NCBI GenBank assembly: GCA_963576565.1
Contig: OY755038.1
Location: 12,291,756-12,355,755, forward strand
DNA length: 64,000 nucleotides
Origin: Aspidapion aeneum
Taxonomy: Eukaryota; Arthropoda; Insecta; Coleoptera; Brentidae
Reading direction: 5' to 3'
Positions 24,001 through 30,479 of the stretch are shown piece by piece; positions within the stretch are counted from its first letter, which is position 1; every line of letters starts with the position of its first letter. Made by a program: the position numbers and the translations under genes. The notes under the pieces are model-generated. The model was not told the origin of the DNA. It searched no databases and worked only from the letters and a program-made list of their open reading frames with translations.

Positions 24001-24357
24001 CAGTAGTAGCTATTATTTTTATTATAATTCTTGTACATAAACACTACACTAATATTCAGTCTTGTCAGCAAATGGGTTAAAAACAAATTTCAAAGACTGA
24101 TCACATTTTAATCAGTATGAGTTAAAGGATTTAAAATAGTATAGGGTACTTTGGGAATATATAACAAATGAGTAATAAAAGGGGATATCAAGGAGGTTCT
24201 CGTTGGGGGATATAAAAACATTGATTTTGAAGAGATTACCTTTGGAATCACAGTCCACACAATATTTGTTGTCTTCGTCGCGAAGTAGGGCAGTTAACAC
24301 CGATTGGCACTTGTCCTGCAACTGTTTGGCTTTGTCTTTGTCTGCTTTTGAGTTCAT
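1..24357 (-). CDS. SMAP1: SMAP-type ArfGAP (stromal membrane-associated protein), spliced, 3' end outside window
   Basis: GTPase-activating protein for Arf GTPases, acting in clathrin-dependent vesicle traffic (family knowledge). Seven coding exons join in frame: 24357-24240, 15543-15339, 13350-13224, 9988-9790, 7689-7514, 5211-5076 and 70-1, giving about 343 residues before the window edge. The ArfGAP zinc finger is complete: C33, C36, 16 residues, C53, C56, followed by the arginine finger R61 in AGIHRNLG. Further on are RRPQ and the WVPP block that closes the domain, a lysine-rich linker, a clathrin-box-like LLGLQ near residue 215, and KDSILALY near 275, a hallmark of SMAP1/2. The visible tail is rich in Q, P, N and G, as in the family. 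The start is the first [13 protein letters not shown] matches the family N-terminus. Introns of 2-9 kb are full of transposons. It is divergent from FAU. I cannot tell whether vertebrate-style SMAP1 or SMAP2 is the closer match; insects usually have one gene. Confidence 0.94.
139..287 (+). repeat. Dispersed repeat, left half (split by insertion)
   Basis: Matches 13900-14050 closely (GATCTGACACCTTCCTAGC and following). Its continuation lies at 2231-2455, after a 1.9-kb insertion. The bases GACATGAAT at 279-287 are repeated at 2231-2239, a 9-bp target duplication. Confidence 0.7.
553..744 (-). pseudogene. LINE ORF2 C-terminal remnant (Jockey/R1-like)
   Basis: About 63 residues ending in a stop. 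The stretch [19 protein letters not shown] resembles the common C-terminus of insect non-LTR reverse transcriptases (F-Y-x-P then R-T-N-x-x-K-N-S-P). The upstream ORF is broken and interrupted by the MITE at 760. Clade uncertain. Confidence 0.55.
760..1232. mobile_element. MITE with ~105-bp terminal inverted repeats
   Basis: The left arm (760-867) runs from GGTAAAAAAATTTTTTT through CACAAGCTTTTATAAAATG to GCGATGGCCGC. It is mirrored at 1127-1232 with few mismatches. The loop is about 260 bp and non-coding. Confidence 0.8.
1355..1885 (+). repeat. Tandem array, ~4 units of 123-128 bp
   Basis: The motif TGTCAAAAACGCATTTT recurs at about 1482, 1604, 1732 and 1860. Each unit also has a G-rich GGGTGGGGGTAGGAGTGG block and CCAAATTTCATCCAAATCGG. 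Open frames across it come from the periodicity. Confidence 0.85.
2231..2455 (+). repeat. Dispersed repeat, right half
   Basis: Continues the repeat begun at 139 and matches 14040-14235. It ends with AAATCGGTTCAGCGGTTTAG and GTGTTACGGACA, wording common in 3' ends of insect interspersed repeats. Confidence 0.7.
2657..3378 (+). mobile_element. Terminal-hairpin element carrying microsatellite and 118-bp tandem repeats
   Basis: Each end is a hairpin opening AGCTCACAC and closing GTGTGAGCT (2657-2692 and 3338-3378). Inside are a CTGT-rich microsatellite (2796-2850) and three direct repeats, period 118 bp, starting GGGTGGGGG at 2985, 3103 and 3221. No coding capacity. Confidence 0.7.
3996..4246. 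mobile_element. Nested MITE, copy A
   Basis: Ends TAGGGACCTATTGCA and TGCAATAGGTCCCTA are inverted repeats, with palindromic CGGCACAATTTGTGCC near the right end. Confidence 0.75.
4376..4655. mobile_element. Nested MITE, copy B
   Basis: Second copy of the same family, with the same TAGGGACCTATTGCAATAG ends and internal CTGACAGTTGATCTTTCAA. It keeps the left palindrome that copy A lacks. Confidence 0.75.
5076..5211 (-). CDS. SMAP1: SMAP exon 6
   Basis: Codes for residues 276-320. It opens with [11 protein letters not shown], the conserved SMAP motif, then turns Asn/Pro/Gln-rich and ends at AFG. The donor is G|GTAAGT. Confidence 0.92.
5261..6177 (+). mobile_element. Mariner-like transposon, degenerate
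   Basis: Perfect inverted ends CGAGGGTGGATCAAATAT flanked by TA on both sides, about 917 bp. The right half codes for the C-terminal part of a mariner transposase (5683-6099); the left half has stops and frameshifts. Confidence 0.9.
5683..6099 (+). pseudogene. Mariner transposase C-terminal remnant
   Basis: About 138 open residues with family landmarks: [15 protein letters not shown] just upstream, [11 protein letters not shown] and [18 protein letters not shown]. In active mariners the middle motif is usually HDNARPH; here its acidic residue is Glu and the His is Asp. With the disrupted N-terminus this indicates a dead copy. Confidence 0.85.
6600..7204. mobile_element. 605-bp MITE, copy 1
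   Basis: Ends TATAGTTGA and TCAACTATA, then a 16-bp inner inverted repeat AAGTGGCACCGCGTCA / TGACGCGGTGCCACTT. A second copy lies at 11494 in the same orientation, nearly the same length. No coding capacity. Confidence 0.85.
7204..7283. repeat. 54-bp near-perfect palindrome between 12-bp direct repeats
   Basis: AGTATAGATTAG at 7204-7215 and 7272-7283 brackets a hairpin with arms AGTCCCTGTATGTGACAGAT and its inverse, about 9-nt loop. Confidence 0.8.
7514..7689 (-). CDS. SMAP1: SMAP exon 5
   Basis: Codes for residues 217-275: [12 protein letters not shown], an acidic Glu/Lys stretch, and an end in KVKLDK. I chose the acceptor GACTAG at 7690. The nearer TTTACAG at 7682 would break the frame from exon 4. 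Confidence 0.9.
7970..8260. other. AT-rich intron stretch with TTTA microsatellite
   Basis: TATT/TTTA simple repeat at 7970-7990, then AT-rich sequence with no gene signal. Confidence 0.6.
8270..9110 (-). mobile_element. RTE-like LINE 3' fragment
   Basis: Minus-strand remnants, in order: [38 protein letters not shown] (8706-8978), then [16 protein letters not shown] and RRKRGRPK down to about 8280. The same blocks recur near 35.4 and 38.2 kb. Stops and frameshifts show it is dead. Confidence 0.85.
9380..9625. other. GC- and CpG-rich patch in SMAP intron 4
   Basis: Stands out from the AT-rich surroundings. It has two GACCAAT (CCAAT-box) motifs near 9410 and 9458 and a GCACGTGACC E-box near 9596. 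No protein in any frame looks like a known family. It could be a promoter or part of an unrecognised repeat. Confidence 0.4.
9790..9988 (-). CDS. SMAP1: SMAP exon 4
   Basis: Codes for residues 151-216: a lysine-rich start, a proline/threonine/lysine linker, and DLL, which is completed to LLGLQ by exon 5. The acceptor is TTATTAG and the donor G|GTAATC. Confidence 0.9.
10022..11140. mobile_element. Inverted-repeat element containing nested MITE
   Basis: GCGTCGATA followed by a G-run and GTACT at the left is mirrored at the right by AGTACCCCCC and TATCGACGC. The interior is AT-rich; part resembles 18850-19650. Confidence 0.55.
10794..11033. mobile_element. 240-bp MITE, copy 1
   Basis: Ends TATAGTCTAAATTATACGCA and the near-inverse reading into TTTGAACTATA; inner ends carry TGTAATGACGTCA / TGACGTCATTACA. 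Another copy is at 26280-26528. Confidence 0.8.
11494..12094. mobile_element. 605-bp MITE, copy 2
   Basis: Same family as 6600-7204, with nearly all blocks preserved. The left inner repeat is altered (GTGGTACCGTGTCA). Confidence 0.85.
12095..12490. other. Intronic stretch, nothing recognised
   Basis: Unique-looking SMAP intron sequence with a GC-richer patch near 12170-12240. No gene or repeat structure seen. Confidence 0.5.
12492..13214. mobile_element. MITE with long inverted repeats abutting SMAP exon 3
   Basis: The left arm begins TACAGGACGTTTCAGAG and continues through GTTCATATGAAC to an ACAGGGTGT block. It is mirrored at the right, ending CTCTGAAACACTCCATA. Its right edge is about 9 bp from the SMAP exon 3 donor. 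Confidence 0.8.
13224..13350 (-). CDS. SMAP1: SMAP exon 3
   Basis: Codes for residues 108-150: [17 protein letters not shown], then [19 protein letters not shown]. The acceptor TTTTAG is strong. The donor GAG|GTAGAT is weak and lies about 9 bp from the end of a MITE. Confidence 0.93.
13900..14255 (+). repeat. Dispersed repeat, uninterrupted copy
   Basis: Full-length counterpart of the halves at 139-287 and 2231-2455, ending in a short CA microsatellite. It serves as the empty site for the insertion at 288-2230. Confidence 0.75.
14769..15295 (-). mobile_element. Pogo/Tigger-like element remnant
   Basis: Ends CTGAAACCTCCTATAAGCGG and the inverse of CAGTAAAACCTCTCCTTGCG, flanked by TA. Subterminal GTGTCCGCTTA-type repeats are typical of pogo. 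About 527 bp, so internally deleted. Confidence 0.8.
14885..15000 (-). pseudogene. CENP-B-type helix-turn-helix remnant
   Basis: A minus-strand frame reads [35 protein letters not shown], matching the N-terminal DNA-binding domain of pogo/Tigger transposases. No catalytic domain remains. Confidence 0.65.
15339..15543 (-). CDS. SMAP1: SMAP exon 2 (ArfGAP core)
   Basis: Codes for residues 40-107: [12 protein letters not shown], the second zinc pair [12 protein letters not shown] with the arginine finger, [13 protein letters not shown] and EANLPDNFR. The acceptor is TTAAG and the donor AG|GTGATG. Its reading joins exons 1 and 3 without a frame break. Confidence 0.95.
15600..16060. other. Intronic stretch, nothing recognised
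   Basis: Mixed composition; a small hairpin CACAAGGGT...ACCCTGTG near 15964. No gene seen. Confidence 0.5.
16065..17522 (+). repeat. Large tandem duplication, ~2.5 units of ~580-630 bp
   Basis: CAGAAACGCAGAGTCTCCCA recurs near 16167, 16797 and 17373. Other blocks repeat in order: TTAGTTCTCCTCGTTTAAAT, and CTTCTAAATAAAAAATAT with the following GGCGCTCTATAT. No coding capacity. Confidence 0.75.
17825..17965. repeat. GC-rich short-motif repeat
   Basis: Degenerate copies of GGCGAATCGGCCG and its inverse GCCGATTCGCCG. Strikingly GC-rich among AT-rich DNA. The apparent Ala/Asn/Pro peptide on the minus strand is a by-product. Confidence 0.6.
18832..19664. mobile_element. ACAGGGTGTCCC-type MITE
   Basis: Ends GTACAGGGTGTCCCAAATTC and its exact inverse. 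Subterminal blocks (ATTTCTAGAGGGGC and inverse) make long arms. AT-rich core. Confidence 0.8.
19765..20022 (-). pseudogene. Short ORF with zinc-finger-like motif inside the inverted-repeat element
   Basis: 85 residues. [19 protein letters not shown] has the C-x2-C-x12-H spacing and the Phe/Leu positions of a C2H2 finger, but the final His spacing is irregular and a Cys follows. Probably a fragment of a transposon or captured host gene. Function unknown. Confidence 0.35.
20180..20360. other. GC-richer intron patch, nothing recognised
   Basis: About 150 bp with CpGs (CCGCGCGCAATC). No repeat partner in the window and no coding signal. Confidence 0.4.
20540..20880 (-). mobile_element. Hammerhead-bearing repeat, single copy
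   Basis: Minus-strand relative of the 274-bp unit at 51 kb, sharing GCCGGTAGGGGTATTTTCCC, GTTTCACAAAACTTATGCTC and CCAGACGGGGATCACTTGTA. Contains one hammerhead-like motif. Lies in SMAP intron 1. Confidence 0.7.
20666..20713 (-). ncRNA. Hammerhead ribozyme-like motif
   Basis: Read on the minus strand: stem I ATTCAC, core CTGAGGA, stem II GGCC-AAAA-GGTC, GAAAC, short stem III (ACC/GGT) and cleavage triplet GTC, then ATGGATT. The first stem I pair is mismatched and a base is bulged before stem II, so activity is doubtful. Confidence 0.5.
20900..22310. other. AT-rich SMAP intron sequence
   Basis: No gene, palindrome or repeat of note. Long A/T runs only. Confidence 0.5.
22321..22539 (+). pseudogene. 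LINE ORF2 C-terminal remnant with CCHC-like knuckle
   Basis: After an upstream stop the frame reads [16 protein letters not shown], the C-x-C...H-x4-C knuckle at the C-terminus of many insect LINE polyproteins, and runs to a stop at 22537-22539. An A-rich tail follows at 22632. 5'-truncated. Confidence 0.7.
22690..22985 (+). repeat. Purine-rich low-complexity tract
   Basis: Runs of GAA, AAG and AAAAC. The opposite strand shows Phe/Leu-rich frames that are only composition. Confidence 0.7.
23462..23942. mobile_element. Minisatellite-filled TIR element, copy 1
   Basis: Ends CGAGGGGTGAACAG and CTGTTGACCCCTCA. Flanks ATATAGTG and ATATAATG (7 of 8) fit an 8-bp duplication. Most of the interior is a degenerate 8-12 bp array of TCACAATC. 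A unique block with GATGGGGTGTCACCCC sits in the middle. Same family as 51519-52279. Confidence 0.75.
24240..24357 (-). CDS. SMAP1: SMAP exon 1
   Basis: Codes for residues 1-39 plus one base. It contains the first zinc-ligand pair, CVDC. The donor is G|GTAATC. Confidence 0.94.
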
Positions 24358-25246
24358 TTTTTAGTTAAATTTTTTCAAAAAAACATGAAAAACCCGAAAA
24401 ATACAAAATTTTACTGTTGTCAACAAGAGGGGTGGCTGGGTTGTCATCAAAACGTCATCCAACAAATAAAAGCGCTTTCTGCGATGTTGCCACTTTGCCA
24501 AAACCAACAAAAAATATATTTTAAACAGCGTGTTTTTGAACTATGTTGAAAACAGCCATTTGCACCAACCTCTCCCTAGACCAGGACACTCGGTGACACC
24601 TAGCCTAGTTTCCTCCTATGCGTGCCCACCCCGATTCAAAAAACGCATTACGTGATGGGCCATGGATTTGCACCGGTTATAAATGCAGCGTCACCTGATA
24701 CGTTACCCATGCATGCCCACCCCGATTCAAAAAACGCATCAGGTGACGCTGATTTAAAACCGGTGCAATTTTATGGTCCATCACGTGATGCGTTGTTTGA
24801 ATCAGGGCCGGCATGCATTGGTGGAAACAGGGTATATGTGGAAACCGGGAATGAACAAAGGAAACCGTTCCTCACACCCGATTTCCACCTATACATGCCC
24901 ACCCTGATTCAAAAAACGCATCAGGTGACGCTGTATTTGAAACCGGTGCAAATCCATGAGCCATCACGTGATGCGTTTTTTGAATCGGGGTGGGCATGCA
25001 TTGGTGGAAACAGGGCCTAAACTTAGGTGGCACCTAGTGCTAAGTGACTCCTAAACATGTTGGTGCAAGTGGTGAAAAAGCTTTTAATTTCTTTTTTCTC
25101 TTGTTGGTCAAAAATTTTTCATTCAACCAAATTTCGACCTGTGCTTGACCTACTGGGCCATGTTTTTCTGAAATGTCAACGTCAAAATTTCTTTTCGTTT
25201 TGCGACGTGCACGCGAAATAACCTAAACCGTGAAATTTTTGGATTT
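24358..25246. promoter_or_regulatory. Divergent SMAP/FAU promoter region
   Basis: The two genes start head to head about 0.9 kb apart. No TATA box is obvious. The middle (24618-25015) is a palindromic repeat; the part nearest FAU has a T/C-rich stretch and CpGs (GCGACGTGCACGCG). Confidence 0.6.
24618..25015. repeat. Palindromic direct repeats in the divergent promoter
   Basis: Each unit reads CATGCCCACCCCGATTCAAA AAACGCATCA to the inverse, ending GGGGTGGGCATGCATTGG, with ACCGGTGCAA and CATCACGTGATGCG between. There are about two and a half units. An open frame of 132 codons crosses it but follows the repeat. Confidence 0.75.
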
Positions 25247-25261
25247 CCTCGTGCTGAAAAG
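25247..25261 (+). other. FAU: FAU non-coding exon 1 (3' end certain, 5' end approximate)
   Basis: The donor AAAAG|GTAAGT at 25262 follows TTTCCTCGTGC, a pyrimidine-rich context that could be a TOP transcription start as in ribosomal-protein genes. The acceptor is TTGCAG at 25425. Confidence 0.6.
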
Positions 25262-25438
25262 GTAAGTGTTTTGCCAAAATAAGTCGAAAATCATGTTTTA
25301 TTAATGCCTATTTTGCCGATCAGTTGATTATTAAACTCCAGGCAATTTATGGCCGATTTTTATAAAACATTTGTTTTCACCTATTTTGCTATGGGACTGG
25401 TTTCGAACTTTTGTATGTCTTGCAGGTTATCAAGCAAA

Positions 25439-25843
25439 ATGCAGCTCTTCTTCCGTGGCCAATCCACCCATGCTCTCGAGTGCGAAGGACAAGAGACTGT
25501 TGGGGAAATCAAAAGCAGAATTGCAGCTTTGGAGGGCTTAAACGCTTCAGAAATCATCCTTTACTCTGCAGGATGTCCCATTGCTGATGACTGTTCAGTT
25601 GCTGCTTTTGAACAGAGTGACATTGAACTCACAGTTGGATTACCTGGTGGTAAGGTGCACGGTTCTCTTGCTCGTGCTGGTAAAGTAAAGGGACAGACCC
25701 CCAAAGTAGAGAAACAAGAAAAGAAGAAGAAGAAGACTGGCCGTGCCAAGAGGCGTATCCAGTACAACAGGAGGTTTGTCAATGTTGTAGCTGGTTTTGG
25801 ACGTAAAAGGGGACCTAACTCCAACTCTGCTGGTGCCTCTTAA
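25439..25843 (+). CDS. FAU: FAU: ubiquitin-like protein fused to ribosomal protein eS30
   Basis: 134 residues in one coding exon. Residues 1-71 are the ubiquitin-like domain ([15 protein letters not shown]) ending in Gly-Gly, where the precursor is cleaved. Residues 72-134 are eS30 ([20 protein letters not shown], the lysine run, [13 protein letters not shown]), a small 40S-subunit protein. The human protein has 133 residues, so this is full length. The start is the ATG 13 bases after the acceptor; an upstream in-frame ATG at 25349 lies in the intron. ATTAAA at 25900 is a likely poly-A signal. Codon use is much less AT-biased than the surroundings. Confidence 0.97.
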   Translation: MQLFFRGQSTHALECEGQETVGEIKSRIAALEGLNASEIILYSAGCPIADDCSVAAFEQSDIELTVGLPGGKVHGSLARAGKVKGQTPKVEKQEKKKKKTGRAKRRIQYNRRFVNVVAGFGRKRGPNSNSAGAS

Positions 25844-25899
25844 ATACTTTATAAAATCCTGTATTTTTTTATTTTGTTCGACCTAATATAAGCTGGCTT

Positions 25900-25905
25900 A
25901 TTAAA
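25900..25905 (+). terminator. FAU: FAU polyadenylation signal
   Basis: ATTAAA 57 bases after the stop codon, followed by a GT-rich stretch. Confidence 0.55.
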
Positions 25906-25936
25906 GTTATGCTGACTGTCTATTATCCTTATAGCC

Positions 25937-26054
25937 CATGGCACCGACTTTTTTTTTGTTACTTAGCCTTAAGGGTTGCTTATTATGTCATATTATGAAT
26001 ATATTAAGAATTGCTTTAAGCTAAGTAACAAAAGAAAAAAGTCGGTGAGATGGA
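25937..26054. mobile_element. Short hairpin MITE just downstream of FAU
   Basis: CCATGGCACCGAC with a T-run and GTTACTTAGC is mirrored by GCTAAGTAACAAAAG and GTCGGTGAGATGG. Arms about 45 bp. Confidence 0.7.
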
Positions 26055-26279
26055 CCCTTAATCTCCTATAAAAACCTAAACCTAGAAATTGATGTACAGT
26101 TCATTTAATAATTTTTGAAATAAGTTTGATGTATGTATAGTGGTTGTGGTTATGATCACTATTAAAGTTTTCTTAAAAATTATCAAATTAACTGTATAGT
26201 ACTAATTTTTGGAAGAAGCAAAATTAGTAAGTAGTAAACATATTATATTTTCTAAAAATGAAACTAAGGAAAATGTTAG

Positions 26280-26528
26280 TATAGTCTAAATTATATATAT
26301 ATTTGTAATGACGTCACCAGGTGAGAAAAAAACGTGTGGCATAGATATTTTTGCCAATCAATGTTTTTTGATTGACAGTGATGGATAATTCACATAACCA
26401 ATTACCTACCTATTTAAATCATAGACACTACTTTTTTAAAAAAAGTGTATTGTCACCACTGTTTATAATATACTAAACAAAGATAAACAAAAATGACATC
26501 ATTACAAATGGGTATAATTTGAACTATA
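26280..26528. mobile_element. 240-bp MITE, copy 2
   Basis: Same family as 10794-11033, with TATAGT...ACTATA ends and GATTGACAGTGA...CACATAACCAATTACC inside. Confidence 0.8.
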
Positions 26529-26601
26529 AGTGATGACTAGTTCTTTTTTTTTGGGTGTGAAATCCTAGTAATGTTTACTGGTTAGAGTCATCAGCTATCC
26601 A

Positions 26602-26935
26602 CAGTTCATTTCATAATTTTTGAGACAACTTTTTGACAGTTATAATAATCAACATAGACCAGTGAAAAAAAAAATTGTGGGTGCTTAAGACCACAGGCAG
26701 AAGTGTAAACTTCAACAAGGCAAAATTAATAATACTGGCCTTCATCTGCATCATCATATAGCTCGCTGAATGTTCCTTTCACAGTTAGTCAACTTGAACT
26801 GACTTTACCTGAATGAGTGTTACGTAGCCGAGCCTGACGGCTCAGTTCAATTAACTACCCACAAAAATTGTTAAACGCGCCTAAAGAAGTTTACACTTCA
26901 AAAATTTGTCTCAAACATTATGAAATAAACTAGAT
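26602..26935. mobile_element. MITE-like inverted repeat
   Basis: AGTTCATTTCATAATTTTTG AGACAA near the left is mirrored by TTGTCTCAAACATTATGAAA near the right, with AGTGTAAACTTC / GAAGTTTACAC inside. Confidence 0.6.
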
Positions 26936-26939
26936 GTTC

Positions 26940-28000
26940 AATATTTTTATTTTTTGGAAAAGCTAATAAACATTAAAAAATTTTGTCTAGCATAATCTGT
27001 GCATTAAAACACTCATATTCTGAGTTTAACAAATTCTTATATACAGTCCAACCTCTGTAACTTGAACCTCTCTATCTCAAAACTACTTGAGTGTATATTT
27101 ATATACTTATATGCTTGATAGAACTTGCTATGCATTTGCATGCAGAAAAACTGATTTTCTGCACTTGTTAGGAAATTGGCTATTTTTTCTTAGGAAAATA
27201 ACTGAAGCCTGCAGTGTCATATAACATAATATGTTAATGGTCTTATACTTTAACTAAAATGTATTGCTTCATAATGGAATATGAAATCTAATCAAACATT
27301 TAATAATTACCTACATATTGCACTTAATATTGTATTTTTTATTATTCACATTTGCATCTCAATGCTCAGCATACTATCTTATCAAAATACAAAAGAAGAG
27401 CTTGGTGTAACATAATGAATGATAAGCCACAAAATAAAAAAATAATTTTTTTTTAAGTTTGTACAAGATTGGTTTGGTTTTATCTTTACTAAGTGTTTGG
27501 GTTAAAACAAATCTTTATGCTAAAACCAATATTTTATATATTTTGTGAAAAATTTAAACTTTAATGTCTCCACTGTTTTAAAATGTAGCTTACCACTATG
27601 TTGCAGTAAGCTCTTCACATGAATAAAAAGTGGTTTTTCTTTTAGTTTTTAAATACTTATATTGATGCACAAATATCATACAAAAAATAATTTATAGCAA
27701 CATAAAACTTAAACAATTTATTTTCTAATCTTATTAACAAAATATGTAGTGAATATGTTCAATACTTGTATATGATAGAGAACAGTTCAATATAGCTGAA
27801 CTAATTTGAAATTTTTTTAGTCACTATCCATATTCAAGTATTAATATAGAGTTTATCTGTGCAAAAACCCAAGAATTACATAATTTTATCTACCAAGAAA
27901 ATTCAGGCTTAAGTTTTAACACAGACACTGGGTACATATTTAAAAATGTAAAGTATGTTATGTGTTGATCAGTAAAATTTCACAGCCAGTTTTTTTAAAA
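26940..28000. other. AT-rich intergenic DNA, nothing recognised
   Basis: No coding, RNA or repeat structure stands out. Confidence 0.5.
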
Positions 28001-28007
28001 TTTAATT

Positions 28008-28205
28008 TGTAGGGGCCATTTATAAATTATGTAACACAAGAAATCAGAATTTTCGACACTCTTCTCGGTCCTTCGTAACGCATTTTGGATTTTAAAAAAA
28101 TCATTGAGTGTAACCAATGTTTACACGACGTGTAAACATTGGTGTAACGCTAGACTAAACCACCCTCCTTCACTCAAGTGTAACATAATTTATGAATATC
28201 CCCTG
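28008..28205. mobile_element. MITE with ATAAATTATGTAACAC ends
   Basis: AGGGGCCATTTATAAATTAT GTAACAC at the left is mirrored by GTGTAACATAATTTATGAAT ATCCCCT. A central small palindrome has TTTACACGACGTGTAAA. This sequence type is widespread in insects. Confidence 0.75.
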
Positions 28206-28538
28206 GACTAATAATCTTGGGTAAGGTTTTTTAAAATAATTAAAATATGCGTCCTACCTAACTTGTAACTTGGGTAAGGTAATAATATTACTTAATGGCA
28301 ATAAGATATTTTTACAATAGAATTACATACTCCCCTGCCCACTGCAATTCTTTAATTAAGAAATCGCGAGTGCGAGAGATACGGTATACAATTCAACATA
28401 CATAAAAAGGAAAGCCAGTCTTTGCTTTGGCTAGTCGACTTTTAATTAAATACACACCGTTTGCTTGATGTTAGAGTTCGGGAGATTACTTAAAAAAGTA
28501 GTGTAGTATAATCGGCAATTGTTTAAAGATTTTTATTT

Positions 28539-29509
28539 AGCTTGACTTTATATAATATATTTGTTTATTTGTTTGGTTATAACTTTTTTCAAACTTTTCC
28601 AACTAGGTATTTGGTGGTTAGTATACAATTCAACATTTTTTTTATTAAAAAAATAAATAAATTATGATTTCTAACTTTAAAAAAATCAAAATGGCGGTTC
28701 CACAATTGCGCACTTTTTTCTTTATAAACCGATTTGCCTCAAACTTGAAACATTGCGGCGCTTAAGGTAACACAATACAATTTTTGACTCAAATTTAAAA
28801 TTCTGAAAATGGCGGATTCAAAATAACGGATTTTCCAATTTTTGAACCATTATGCATTCAATTCGGAATTTTAAGATCTTTCAGGTCGCTGATTATGATT
28901 TCTAAACCTAAATTTAAAAAAATCAAAATGGCGGTTCCAAAATGGCGGATTTTCCCATTTATGAACCGATTTGCATCAAACTCGGATTTTCAGATCTTTC
29001 AGGTCGCTAAATATTATTTTTAACCCAAAATGGCTGATCCAAACTGGCGGACTTTCCCATTTATAAACCAACATGGCCCTGAAAGATCTCAAAGTTCTGA
29101 ATTTGATGCATATTGGTTTATAAATGGGAAAATCCGCCATTTTGAATCCGCCATTTTCAGCTTTTTAAATTTGATTCAAAAATTGTATTGTGTTACCTTA
29201 ACCGCCTCGATGTTTCAAGTTTGAGGAAAATCGGTGTATAAATAAGAAAGTGCGTCATTGTGGAACCACCATTTTGATTTTTATAAATTTAAGTTAAAAA
29301 TAATAATCAGCGACCTGAAAGATTTTTAAAGTTTCGAGTTTGATGCAAATCGGTTCATAAATGGGAAAATCCGCCATTTTGGATCCACCGTTTTATTTAT
29401 TTTTTTAGTTAAAAAAATGTTGAATTGTATACTAAACGAACCGAACCTAGTTGGAAAAGTTTGAAAAAAGTTATAACCAAATTAATAAACAAATATATGA
29501 AGTCAAGCT
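28539..29509. mobile_element. Large foldback element, ~450-bp arms
   Basis: AGCTTGACTT and TTGGTTATAACTTTTTTCAA at the left are mirrored at 29460-29509. Arms contain several copies of CAAAATGGCGGTTCC and CGATTTGCATCAAAC and inverses. The 64-codon frame near 29030 is not a gene. Confidence 0.75.
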
Positions 29510-29510
29510 A

Positions 29511-30320
29511 TCCCCAGTATAACTACTACTACTTTTTCAACAAAGTAGTTAAAGTTCTAACTACTATAGTAGTTAGTAGCCATATATAGGTAACGAATTT
29601 AAATGGAACGCTGCTTTATTTTTAGTACATAAATGGTTTTAACTACTTTTGAGGAATTTGATTACTTTTAAAAATATTTAACTACTAGTAGTTAAATATT
29701 TTTTATATCTGCAAAAGTAGTTAAGATAACTAGTAGTTAAGTATTTTTAAAAGTAATCAAATTCCACAAAAGAAGTTAAATTACTAAAAGTAAAAGTAGT
29801 TAAAACCAAGTAGTTATTTACTTTTTGCGATTATTTTATGCAGAATAAAAATAGAACAGCATTCCATTTCAATTCGCTACCTACATATGGCTATTAACTA
29901 CTAGTAGTTAGTAATTTAACTACTTTGTTGACAAAGTAGTTGTGGTTATACTACACTAGTTTTTTAAGTAGTGTCACTACTAGGAGAAAAAAAGTAATCA
30001 GAGTACAACTACTTTTCGCTGCCTTGCTTTGATAGTGGCATAACTGGAAATATGATAATTTTTAGGAAACGCTTTTTAAAAATATATGTCACTGTTGGTG
30101 CACAGGTAATTTGATAACGACACATAGTGCCTTTTAGCGGAAACGATTGAAAATACAATAATACCGTTTTTGGTGATAAAGGACAATACAATGAGAAGTT
30201 AGTTTTTACAGAAAACGCAAAAACGCATTCTTCTTTAGTTGTGCCACTATCAAAGCAAAGCAGCATTTTAAGAAAAAAGTAGTTCACTACTTTTGCTGTT
30301 AACTACTGCCCAACTCTGTT
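29511..30320. mobile_element. Foldback element built on the motif AGTAGTTA
   Basis: Dozens of AACTACT/AGTAGTT motifs form opposed arms (CAACAAAGTAGTTAAA at 29540; its near-inverse TTTAACTACTTTGTTGAC at 29915). A separate MITE (30018-30264) sits in the right part. Confidence 0.65.
30018..30264. mobile_element. Nested 247-bp MITE
   Basis: Ends GCTGCCTTGCTTTGATAGTG and the inverse of CACTATCAAAGCAAAGCAGC. The minus-strand frame across it is spurious. Confidence 0.75.
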
Positions 30321-30479
30321 GCTTGCTATACTTTGTCTCACGCAGTCGTGATTTTTCAAATAAAGAATTGAATTGGAACACTGTGTAGACCTTACTCTAT
30401 AAAAAAATTAAAGAAATCCAAAATCATTTAAGATTAAGTCTTGAAAGTTCTGCAAGAAGTGGAGTTTATCAAAATAATA

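Noticed and set aside
24622..25020. 132-codon plus-strand open frame
   Set aside because: It follows the palindromic promoter repeat; the peptide repeats with the DNA and resembles no family.
25349..25438. Upstream in-frame ATG extending FAU by 30 residues
   Set aside because: It lies before the acceptor TTGCAG at 25425 and the added residues are not in the family.
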